From NCBI RefSeq assembly GCF_000819785.1, contig NZ_CDBK01000015.1, positions 1 through 64,000 of the forward strand: a stretch of DNA of 64,000 nucleotides. The letters run 5' to 3'. The notes under the pieces are model-generated. The model was not told the DNA's origin. It worked only from the letters and a program-made list of their open reading frames with translations, and did not search any database. The position numbers and the translations under genes were made by a program. This DNA is from Aeromonas caviae (GTDB taxonomy: Bacteria; Pseudomonadota; Gammaproteobacteria; Enterobacterales; Aeromonadaceae). Numbering within the stretch: the stretch's first letter is position 1; each line of letters opens with the position of its first letter. Below, in pieces: positions 28,099-36,500 of this stretch.

Positions 28099-31000
28099 CC
28101 CTGGGGTGCCTGCTCGCCTGCCTGATGAGCGGAGCCCTGGCGCAAGGGACGGTACAGCCGGTGGCCTGGCTGCTGGAGCAGGTCAGGATTGGCGAGGCTC
28201 GTGGGCGGGAAGATCTCGTCAGCAACAGCCTCTATTCCCTCTCCCTGATGGAGCCCGATCATCCGGAGCTGCTGGCAGCCCAGGCCCGTCAGGCCCTGCG
28301 CCAGGGCAAGGTCAAGGAGGCCGGGGCACTGCTGGCCCGCCTTGGCAAGCAAGACCCCGACTCTGCGCTCTATCGTCAGGGCATGGCCAACCTGGCCCTG
28401 AACGAACCGGCCAGGCGCCAGCAACTGCAACAAGCCAGGCTGCTGACCAGCGCCGGCAGGCTGGAGGAGGCCGAGCGTCTCTATCGCTCCCTGTTCTCCG
28501 GTGATTTGCCCCCCAATCTCGACGTGGCGGTGGATTATGCCCTGTTGCAGACACGGATCTCGGCCATGAAGGCAAAGGGGCTGGCGGCCCTGGAGGCACT
28601 CAACCGGCAATATCCGGGTGAGCCCAGAGTGCGGGGCGGGCTGGCTCGCCTCTATCTGGCGGAGGGTCGGCGCCAGGGGGCGCAGAACCTGTTGCGCGAG
28701 ATGGCGCGAGATCCCTATCAGCGGGACGAGGCCGCCGAGATCTGGCTCGCGGACATCGAATCCTTACCCATCGGTCCCGGGAGCATCGCTGCCTTGCAGG
28801 AGTACATGGTGCTCTTTGGCGAAGGGGATACCACCAAGGCGGAACAGCTGCTCGCTACCCAGGAGGAGAAGTGGGCCTCGCCCGCCTATCGCGCACGCCA
28901 GTCGGCGCTCGCAAGCACGGCGGGAGGTGGTGCCTCCATCTCCCGCTTGCAGCGTGCCCTGGCTGCCAACCCGGGGGATCCTGAACTCATGGGCGCCCTG
29001 GGGCAGGCCTACTCCCGCAACGATCAGCGAGCGCTGGCCATCGCCCAGTTTGAACGGGTGCTGGCACACCCCGAGGTGACCGACAAGGACAAATGGCGCA
29101 GCCTGCTGGCCACCAACCGCTACTGGCTGCTGGTGAGCCAGGGGCGCAGCGCCCTGGAACGGGAGCAGTGGGATGAGGCGGCGACCCTGTATCGCCGTGC
29201 CATCGCCCAGGATGGGCGTGAACCCGAAGCCTGGCTGGGGCTTGGAGACAGCGAGCGTGGCCGTCATCGCGATGCCGACGCGGAGTCCGCCTACCGCAAG
29301 GCGCTCGCCATGGGGAGCGCGCGGGAGCGGGCACTGGCCCGCCTGTTCGATCTCTACAAGGAGCAGGATCCGGCACGTGCCCTGGCCCTGCTGGAGCAGC
29401 AGGGCACCCCAGGGATGCAAGCCGAAGGGCGGCGGCTCAAGGCCGGGCTGTTGCAGGAGGAGGCCGATCAGCTCGATCGGGCCGGCAAGGTGGCGGCGGC
29501 GCTGCGCCTTCGCGAGCAGGCACTCGCGCTGACCCCGGAAGAGGTGTGGCTGGCCTATCGAGTAGCCGATACCCGGGCCCGCCTCGGGGAAGCCGGTAGC
29601 GGGGAGCGGCTCTTGCGGGAACGGCTGGCGGCGCACCCGCAGGATGCCACCCTGCGCTACGCCACCGCCCTCTATCTCTCGGGGCAGGACAAGATGGTGG
29701 AGGCGAGAGGGGTGCTGGCCGCCATCCCTAGGTCCGGCTGGACACAGGACATGGATGCGCTGGATCAGCGCCTCGCCCGTGACGAGGTGCTCGCCAGGGC
29801 GAGGGCGCGTCACGAGGCCGGGGATGATGAGGGGGCCGAACGCCTGCTTCAGCCGTTGCAGCCGGATGAAGAGGCGAGCCTGATGCTGGCGGAGTGGGCC
29901 ACGGATCGGGGGGCCTATGCACTGGCGGAGCAGCGCTATCAGGAGGTGCTTGCCCGCACGCCGCAACAGCCCGAGGCCAGGCTTGGCATGGCCGAACTGG
30001 CCCAGGCCAGGGGCGATCTGGCAAAGGCCCGTCACTGGCTGCCCGCCTGGCCGGTCAACCCGCTGCCCCCGGAGGGGGCCAACTACTACCGCCGGGTAGC
30101 CAATCTCTATCAGGCGCTGGGAGAGGGCGAGACAGCCCGCGCCATCTTCACCGACTACGAACCCCTGGTGGCGATGCAACCGGCCTCCCAGCAGACGGCG
30201 CTGTTCTGGCGCGATGCCGCCCGCCAGCGCGTTGCCGAGCATGATGTGGAGGAGGCCCTGGTGCGGGATCGCAAGGGGCTGGTGGCCGCAGGTCTGGCCC
30301 CCCGCGAGGATCTGGAGGGGGGCGAGCTGACCCGGCTGGCCCGCAGTCAGGATGGGGAGGGGTGGCTGGCATCCGGCCTGCGCAGCGATCTCGACAGGCA
30401 TTACCGGCAGAGCCAGACCACCTTCTCCCTCGACAGCGATTACTGGGGCTCCAGCGGTACCGGGGGCTACTCGGATTTGCGGGCGCTGACCCAGATGGCG
30501 CAACTGGATACGCCGCTGGCCGGTGGTACCGCCTTCGGCCGCCTTGAACTGGTCGACATGGATGCCGGAGATCTGCCGGACTCCCCTTACCGGGCGCAGT
30601 TCGGTACCTGTGCGGCCAGGGACTGTCGCGGGGACGCGCACCAGCAGAGCCGGGGGACCACCCTGGCGGCAGGCTGGCAGCGGGGGGCCTGGGCGTTCGA
30701 TCTGGGGACCACGCCCCTCGGTTTCGAGGTGGTGGACTGGGTTGGTGGCGCCACCTTGACCGGTGACTGGCACACGCTGGGGTGGGGGATGACCCTCTCG
30801 CGTCGGCCCGTCAGCAGCTCGCTGCTCTCCTATGGGGGAACGGTGGATCCGGGCACGGGCATCAGCTGGGGTGGGGTGCGGGCGAACGGGGTCCGCCTCG
30901 ATCTCAGCCGGGATCTGGGAGGGGCCGTCGGGTTCTGGGGCAGCGCCCAGCAGCACCTGCTGACCGGCAAGAACGTGCCCGACAACTGGCGCACCCGACT

Positions 31001-31523
31001 CATGGGAGGGGGCTATTACAAGTTCGTCAACGAGACCCATCGCCGTGCCAGCGTGGGGCTCAGCACCATGCTGTGGCACTACCAGCAGGATCTGGGGGGC
31101 TATACCCTGGGGCAGGGGGGGTATTACAGCCCGCAGGGGTACTTCTCGCTCTCGGTGCCGGTGAGCTACCGGCAGCGAACCCCGGACTGGTCGTGGGAGC
31201 TGGGGGGATCGGGATCCTGGTCCTACGCCCGTACCGACGACAGTCGCCGCTACCCGCTGGAAGGCTTGTTGCCAAGCGGTTTGCCAGACAGAAATGCGCC
31301 TGTGAAAGGGGGCAGTAGCAGTGGATTCGGCTACACCCTGAATGGCGTGGTGGAACACAGGCTGACGGAGCACTGGCGCATCGGTGGCCGGGTGGACATC
31401 CAGCAGGCGGATGACTATGCCCCCAGCCATGTCACCCTGTTCCTGCGCTACACCTTCAAGCCCTGGCAAGGGGATCTCGATATGCCGCCAAGGCCTCTCA
31501 CTCCCTACGCGGACTTCGACTGA
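28083..31523 (+). CDS. bcsC: Cellulose export outer-membrane protein BcsC
   Basis: The outer-membrane exporter, 1146 residues. After a signal peptide (about 1-20, ending GALA) come some 730 residues of tetratricopeptide repeats that scaffold the periplasm (for example GDPELMGALGQAYSRNDQRA and PEAWLGLGDSERGRH). A BcsC-type beta-barrel of about 340 residues follows, starting near YRQSQTTFSLDSDYWGSSGT and ending PWQGDLDMPPRPLTPYADFD. The start at 28083 has GGAG upstream and lies within bcsZ. It is the last gene of the operon, followed by a terminator; no bcsD, bcsE or bcsF is present. Confidence 0.95.
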   Translation: MSGRVTLGCLLACLMSGALAQGTVQPVAWLLEQVRIGEARGREDLVSNSLYSLSLMEPDHPELLAAQARQALRQGKVKEAGALLARLGKQDPDSALYRQGMANLALNEPARRQQLQQARLLTSAGRLEEAERLYRSLFSGDLPPNLDVAVDYALLQTRISAMKAKGLAALEALNRQYPGEPRVRGGLARLYLAEGRRQGAQNLLREMARDPYQRDEAAEIWLADIESLPIGPGSIAALQEYMVLFGEGDTTKAEQLLATQEEKWASPAYRARQSALASTAGGGASISRLQRALAANPGDPELMGALGQAYSRNDQRALAIAQFERVLAHPEVTDKDKWRSLLATNRYWLLVSQGRSALEREQWDEAATLYRRAIAQDGREPEAWLGLGDSERGRHRDADAESAYRKALAMGSARERALARLFDLYKEQDPARALALLEQQGTPGMQAEGRRLKAGLLQEEADQLDRAGKVAAALRLREQALALTPEEVWLAYRVADTRARLGEAGSGERLLRERLAAHPQDATLRYATALYLSGQDKMVEARGVLAAIPRSGWTQDMDALDQRLARDEVLARARARHEAGDDEGAERLLQPLQPDEEASLMLAEWATDRGAYALAEQRYQEVLARTPQQPEARLGMAELAQARGDLAKARHWLPAWPVNPLPPEGANYYRRVANLYQALGEGETARAIFTDYEPLVAMQPASQQTALFWRDAARQRVAEHDVEEALVRDRKGLVAAGLAPREDLEGGELTRLARSQDGEGWLASGLRSDLDRHYRQSQTTFSLDSDYWGSSGTGGYSDLRALTQMAQLDTPLAGGTAFGRLELVDMDAGDLPDSPYRAQFGTCAARDCRGDAHQQSRGTTLAAGWQRGAWAFDLGTTPLGFEVVDWVGGATLTGDWHTLGWGMTLSRRPVSSSLLSYGGTVDPGTGISWGGVRANGVRLDLSRDLGGAVGFWGSAQQHLLTGKNVPDNWRTRLMGGGYYKFVNETHRRASVGLSTMLWHYQQDLGGYTLGQGGYYSPQGYFSLSVPVSYRQRTPDWSWELGGSGSWSYARTDDSRRYPLEGLLPSGLPDRNAPVKGGSSSGFGYTLNGVVEHRLTEHWRIGGRVDIQQADDYAPSHVTLFLRYTFKPWQGDLDMPPRPLTPYADFD

Positions 31524-31525
31524 CA

Positions 31526-31557
31526 GGGGCGCCCGTCATCACCGGGCGCCCTTATTT
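31526..31557. terminator. Terminator shared by bcsC and the converging repressor gene
   Basis: GGGCGCCCG and CGGGCGCCC form a nine-pair stem around TCATCAC, followed by TTATTT, between the bcsC stop and the stop of the convergent metal repressor gene. Confidence 0.8.
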
Positions 31558-31827
31558 CAGATAGGAACGCAGTACCCTCACCACCTGATCCAGATCCTCC
31601 AGCCGCTCGGCATGGGTCGCCTCCTCGGCGCCAAGATGCTCGCGCATGTGCCCCTCCAGTACCTCCAGCATCAGGCCGTTGACGGCGCCGCGGATGGCGG
31701 CGATCTGCTGCAGAATGGCAGCGCAGTCTGTTTCCTGTTCCAGGGCGCTCTCCAGGGCGCCGGTCTGCCCCTTGATGCGCCTGACCCGTGCCAGCAGCTT
31801 CTTCTTGTCGTGAACCGTGTGTGACAT
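31552..31827 (-). CDS. RcnR/DmeR-type metal-sensing repressor (CsoR/FrmR family)
   Basis: A 91-residue all-helical repressor of the CsoR/RcnR superfamily. The sequence tracks E. coli RcnR, including CAAILQQIAAIRGAVNGLM and the nickel/cobalt ligands His3, Cys35, His60 and His64; an extra His6 is present. It should bind the operator at 31851-31868 and repress the divergent cation exporter gene until Ni or Co (or a similar metal) loads it. The gene pair matches the dmeR-dmeF arrangement known from rhizobia. Which metal is sensed cannot be decided by sequence. Confidence 0.9.
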   Translation of the reverse strand: MSHTVHDKKKLLARVRRIKGQTGALESALEQETDCAAILQQIAAIRGAVNGLMLEVLEGHMREHLGAEEATHAERLEDLDQVVRVLRSYLK

Positions 31828-31850
31828 CCAGGATCCTCTCGATCAATAAA

Positions 31851-31868
31851 ACTATACTGGGGTATAGT
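31851..31868. promoter_or_regulatory. Operator of the metal repressor, between the divergent genes
   Basis: ACTATAC-TGGG-GTATAGT is a perfect seven-base inverted repeat with a G-run in the centre. It has the G-tract flanked by AT-rich inverted repeats that RcnR-class repressors recognise. It lies 24 bases from the repressor ATG and 31 bases from the exporter ATG, so it can close both promoters. Confidence 0.8.
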
Positions 31869-31898
31869 ATATGGTATCCTCGTTTTCAGGAGAAATCC

Positions 31899-32828
31899 AT
31901 GTCATCCCACTGCCACCACCCCGTCGTCCACGAAGGGAATCCCCTGGCCGAACAGAAGACCCGCTGGGCCGTGCTGCTCACCGTCGTCATGATGGTGGCG
32001 GAGATCGGTGGGGGCTGGTTCTACAACTCCATGGCGCTGCTGGCCGACGGCTGGCACATGAGCTCCCATGCCCTGGCCCTCGGCCTCTCGGTGCTGGCCT
32101 ATCGCGCTGCCCGCCACTTCGCGCGGGATCACAGGTTCAGCTTCGGTACCTGGAAGATAGAGGTGCTGGGGGGCTTCAGCAGCGCCCTGCTGCTGGTGGG
32201 GGTGGCGGGATTGATGCTGTTCGAGTCGGTGGCCAGGTTGCTGGACCCCAGCCCCATCCATTATCAGCAGGCGATCGGCATTGCCCTGCTGGGCCTGCTG
32301 GTGAATCTGGCCTGTGCCTGGCTGCTCAGGGACGATCACGGCCATCACCATGGTCACGACCACCATCACGGTCATCACGACCACTCGCACGATCACCACC
32401 ACGGCCATCAGGATCTCAACCTGCGCGCCGCCTACCTCCACGTGCTGGCGGACGCGGCCACCTCGGTGCTGGCGATTCTGGCGCTGGTGGGAGGCATGTT
32501 GTGGGGGGCGGACTGGCTGGATCCCCTGATGGGCATCGCCGGGGCCGTGCTGGTGGCGGTGTGGGCCAGGGGGCTGCTGCGTGATACCGGGCGCGTCTTG
32601 CTGGATGCGGAGATGGATGCGCCCCTGGTGGACGAGATCCGCGAGGTGATCGCCGAGCTGCCTGACGCCGAGATCCGCGATCTGCACGTCTGGCGGGTGG
32701 GGCAGACGCAGTATGCCGCCGCGATGTCGTTGCAGATGGCGACCCCGGTCCCGGCACAGGCGATCCGCGAGCGCCTCGCCATCCACGAGGAGCTGGTGCA
32801 CCTGACCATCGAAGTGTCTGCCGACTGA
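31899..32828 (+). CDS. dmeF: DmeF-like cation diffusion facilitator (Ni/Co exporter)
   Basis: A 309-residue CDF metal/proton antiporter. AGGAG precedes the ATG at 31899. Six membrane spans; the metal site aspartates lie in LLADGWHMSSHA and LHVLADAATS. A very His-rich cytoplasmic loop at about 147-168 (HGHHHGHDHHHGHHDHSHDH) separates spans IV and V. The C-terminal cytoplasmic ferredoxin-like domain (RDLHVWRVGQTQYAA) is typical. CDFs with a His loop divergent from an RcnR-like repressor export cobalt and nickel (DmeF). The upstream in-frame extension is non-coding. Confidence 0.9.
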   Translation: MSSHCHHPVVHEGNPLAEQKTRWAVLLTVVMMVAEIGGGWFYNSMALLADGWHMSSHALALGLSVLAYRAARHFARDHRFSFGTWKIEVLGGFSSALLLVGVAGLMLFESVARLLDPSPIHYQQAIGIALLGLLVNLACAWLLRDDHGHHHGHDHHHGHHDHSHDHHHGHQDLNLRAAYLHVLADAATSVLAILALVGGMLWGADWLDPLMGIAGAVLVAVWARGLLRDTGRVLLDAEMDAPLVDEIREVIAELPDAEIRDLHVWRVGQTQYAAAMSLQMATPVPAQAIRERLAIHEELVHLTIEVSAD

Positions 32829-32843
32829 TACCCCTGGCGGGTG

Positions 32844-33245
32844 TCAGCGGGGAGGCTCGCTCCCCTGATCCTGCCAGAGCGAGCCCAGCATCAGCCTCAG
32901 CAGCAGTCCCGGCGGGTCGTCGAGCAGGCGGCCCGGCTCCAGCAGCAGGTGGCCGTCGGCACGAAAGCCCAGGCTGGCGTGGACCTTGCCTTCCTCGCCA
33001 CACACCTGGAGGAGGCCGTTCAGGGAGCCCCCCTCACCGGGTTGACAGCGCAGCCGCAGCTCCCGTGGTTCCCCCAGCAGGGTGAAGGCGCGGGCGAGGG
33101 GAGGGCTCTCTTCATAATCCGGCCAGTTGAAGAAGTGATAGCGTTCGGCGAGCACGCCGGCCTGCTGGCAGAACTGATCGAACAACTGGGCAATGCCCTG
33201 ATACTCCTGGTCTAGCCGCCTGGCCTGCTCCTCAATCCGTTTCAT
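32844..33245 (-). CDS. Hypothetical protein, 133 residues
   Basis: I do not recognise the family. The protein is soluble and acidic, with an N-terminal amphipathic helix (RIEEQARRLDQEYQGIAQLF) followed by a mixed alpha/beta segment ending in a Leu-rich tail (PGLLLRLMLGSLWQDQ). There is no signal peptide and no membrane span. Starts at 33278 and 33290 are also in frame; AGAGGGGG lies nine bases before the ATG at 33245, which is why it is chosen. It is convergent with the DmeF-like gene. Third-position GC is like its neighbours, so it is probably a real gene. Confidence 0.6.
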   Translation of the reverse strand: MKRIEEQARRLDQEYQGIAQLFDQFCQQAGVLAERYHFFNWPDYEESPPLARAFTLLGEPRELRLRCQPGEGGSLNGLLQVCGEEGKVHASLGFRADGHLLLEPGRLLDDPPGLLLRLMLGSLWQDQGSEPPR

Positions 33246-33356
33246 CACCCAGCCCCCTCTATCCATTTGATTGGACATTGATTTCGTCACTCGCTCCCCT
33301 CTTCACGCTGGTATGGGCCGAAAGCGGTGCCAGGTCTGTGAGCGCGATCTAACTTT

Positions 33357-33373
33357 CGTTATGAAAACGTTAT
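33357..33373. repeat. Direct repeat upstream of the pullulanase gene
   Basis: CGTTAT occurs twice with an 11-base period (33357 and 33368), one helical turn apart, followed by an AT-rich patch and a short GCGGAT/ATCCGC inverted repeat (33383-33409). It could be an activator or repressor site for the gene at 33507. No clear MalT box was seen. Confidence 0.3.
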
Positions 33374-33506
33374 CTTGTTGATGCGGATTGGTTTTTTTTG
33401 CCCATCCGCTCACATTTACGGCAATTCCCGCTGATTAATATGGCACCGCTCGGCAATGACCGGGTACTCGGATATCGAGACTAACTACAGCGGGAATTAT
33501 AAAAAA

Positions 33507-36500
33507 ATGGATATGAAAAAGACCAAAGTGGCGCTGGTAACAGCCTCACTGCTCGCGCTTTTGTCAGGCTGTAACGACAACAGTTCTTCTGCTCCTGCCC
33601 CTCAGGATGAGCCCGTCGCTCGTCTTCCCAACGTCCAGCCCCCGGCCGAATTGCTGACGGCCGGCCCTGACGAAGCGGTCATCGCCCTGGTGGATACCCA
33701 GACCAGCGCGGCGCGCGGTGTCACCGGCCCGTTCGCCAGCCACAGCCTGCACCTGTGGAACAACGACGCCTGCAACTCGACCTCGGAGGGCGGCCTCAAC
33801 ACCGGTTGGGATGACAAGAGCAAGACGCCGTCCGCGGCGGACAGTTTTGGTCCGGCCTGGGTCGTACCGCTCTCCAAGATGGAAGGCTGCATCAACTTCA
33901 TCGCCCGCAACGGCGATCTCGCGAACCTGACCGGCAGCGACATGAAGGTGGTCTTCAGCGATCACCCGGATCGCACCGTGGCCATCGTCGCCGGCAAGAA
34001 CGAGATCTTCGGCAGCCGGGCGGAAGCCTTCACCGCCGCTTTCGGCGTGGCGGGGGCCAGTGCCCACCTCATCGACGACAACACCCTGATTTGGCAAGGG
34101 GGCAAGGACAAGCCCTATGTGCGCCTCTACTACACAGAGTCAGGCACCATCACCGCAAACAGCGAGGGTGTATTCGATTTCCCCTACCTCAAGCTGACTC
34201 CGACCAGCCTGACCGAAGAGCAGCAGGCCAAATACCCGCACCTCAAGGATGCCGCCGCCTTCGCCCTGCCTGCGGGGAAAGATCTCAAGCCTCTGCTCAA
34301 GGGTGAGCTGGTCGCCATCGGGACCGATGCGGACGGTATCCTGCAGGGGGCGACCCTGGTGCAGAGTGCCGGTGCCCTCGATGCCCTTTACAGCGAAGCG
34401 GCCACCAAGCTGGCCTACGGCGCCGTGGTGGAGGGGGGCAATGTCACCTTCCGGCTCTGGGCGCCGACCGCCAAGTCGGTCAAGCTGGCGCTGTTCGACG
34501 AGCAGCACAAGTCGCTTGGCGAGCGCGCCATGACCCTGGACGAGGCCAGCGGCAGTTGGAGCGTGCAGGGGGGCAGCGATCTTGTCGGCAAATACTACCG
34601 CTACGACATCCAGGTCTATCACCCGGTCAGCCGCAAGCTGGAATCCTATCAGGTGACCGACCCCTACTCCCTGAGCCTGGCGATGAACTCCGAGTTCAGC
34701 CAGGTGGTGGATCTCGACGATCCGGCCCTCAAGCCGGAAGGCTGGGACAGCCTCAAGGCGCCCCACAGCCAGAAGAACCCCGCCGACATCACCATCTATG
34801 AGGCCCACGTCCGGGATCTGACCGGCAACGACGAGTCGACGCCGGTGGAGCACCGCGGCAAGTTCCTCGGGCTGACCGACAGCGACAGCGTGCCCGTCAC
34901 CCACCTGAAATCCCTGGCCAAGAGCGGCGTCAGCCACCTGCACCTGCTGCCGGTGTTCGACATCGCTACCGTCAACGAGGACCCGGCCAAGGTGGCCAAC
35001 ATCGGCGATGACTTCAGCAAGCTGTGCGAGGTCAATCCCGAGGTCAAGAACTCCAGGTTTGCCAGCCACTGTGGTGGCGGCGAGACCATCGAAGCCGTGC
35101 TCGGTGATCTGCAAGCCAGCGACAGCAAGGAGAACCCCGTGGTGCAGGAGCTGTACGGCTATCTGCGCGGGGTGGACTCCTTCAACTGGGGCTATGACCC
35201 CTACCACTACACCACCCCGGAAGGCTCCTACGCCACCAATGCGGAGGGGACGACCCGGATCAAGGAGTTCCGCGAGATGGTGCAGGCCATCAAGCAGAAC
35301 ATCGGCATGAACGTGGTGATGGACGTGGTCTACAACCACACCAACGAAGCGGGTCTCGGGTCCAAATCCGTGCTCGACAAGATTGTGCCCTGGTACTACC
35401 AGCGCCTCAATCCGGAGACCGGTTCGGTGGAAAACTCCACCTGCTGCTCCAACACGGCGCCGGAACACGCCATGTTCGCCAAGCTGATGGATGACTCTCT
35501 GGTCACCTGGGCACGGGACTACAAGATCGATGCCTTCCGCTTCGACCTCATGGGCCATCACCCGAAAGATCAGATGGTGCAGGCCCTGGCCGAGGTGAAG
35601 AAGGTCAATCCGGACATGTATTTCTACGGCGAGGGGTGGAACTTCGGCGAGGTACAGGATGACAAGCGCTTCGTGCAGGCGACCCAGAAGCATCTGGCCG
35701 GTACCGGCATCGGCTCCTTCTCCGACCGGCTGCGTGATGCGGTGCGCGGGGGCAGCCCGTTCGACGGCGGCGAAGCCATTCGCAAGACCCAGGGCTTTGG
35801 CAACGGTGCCCTGGTGGATGCCAACGAGCTGGACGGCGTCGATCTCGCCACCGCTCTGCATCAGTCCGATCTGGTGCGCCTCGGCATGGCGGGCAACCTC
35901 AAGGAGTTTGTGCTGACCGACAAGGACGGCATTCCGAAGAAAGGCTCCGACATCGACTACAACGGTCAACCGGCGGGCTATGCCCAGGATCCGACCGAAA
36001 TCCAGAACTATGTCGACAAGCACGACAACCAGACCCTGTTCGACAACCTGGTGTACAAGGCACCCGCCGGGGCCGACCTGGTGCGGATGCAGGGGGTCTC
36101 TCTGGCGACTGCCATGCTGGGTCAGGGCATTCCCTTCACCCACGCGGGTGTCGAACTGCTGCGCTCCAAGTCCATGGAGCGGGACAGCTACGACTCCGGT
36201 GACTGGTACAACCGGGTCGATTACACCCTTGGCGACAACAACTTCGACAAGGGCTTGCCGCGCAAGGACAAGGACGAGGCCAACTACGAGCTGATCGAGC
36301 AGGTGCTTGGCCAGCACGCCAAGCCGGGTTCGGCCGAGATGCATCAGATGGTGAACTTCTACCAGGAGCTCTCCGAACTGCGTCAATCCTCTCGTCTGCT
36401 GCGTCTTGGCAGCGGCGCCGAGGTGATCAAGCGGGTCGACTTCCGCAACACCGGCCCTGAGCAGATCCCGGGTCTCATCGTGATGAGTGTGGATGACGGG

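Noticed and set aside
32333-32420. CAC/CAT-rich repeated DNA
   Set aside because: It codes for the His-rich loop of the DmeF-like exporter, in frame with the membrane spans on either side.
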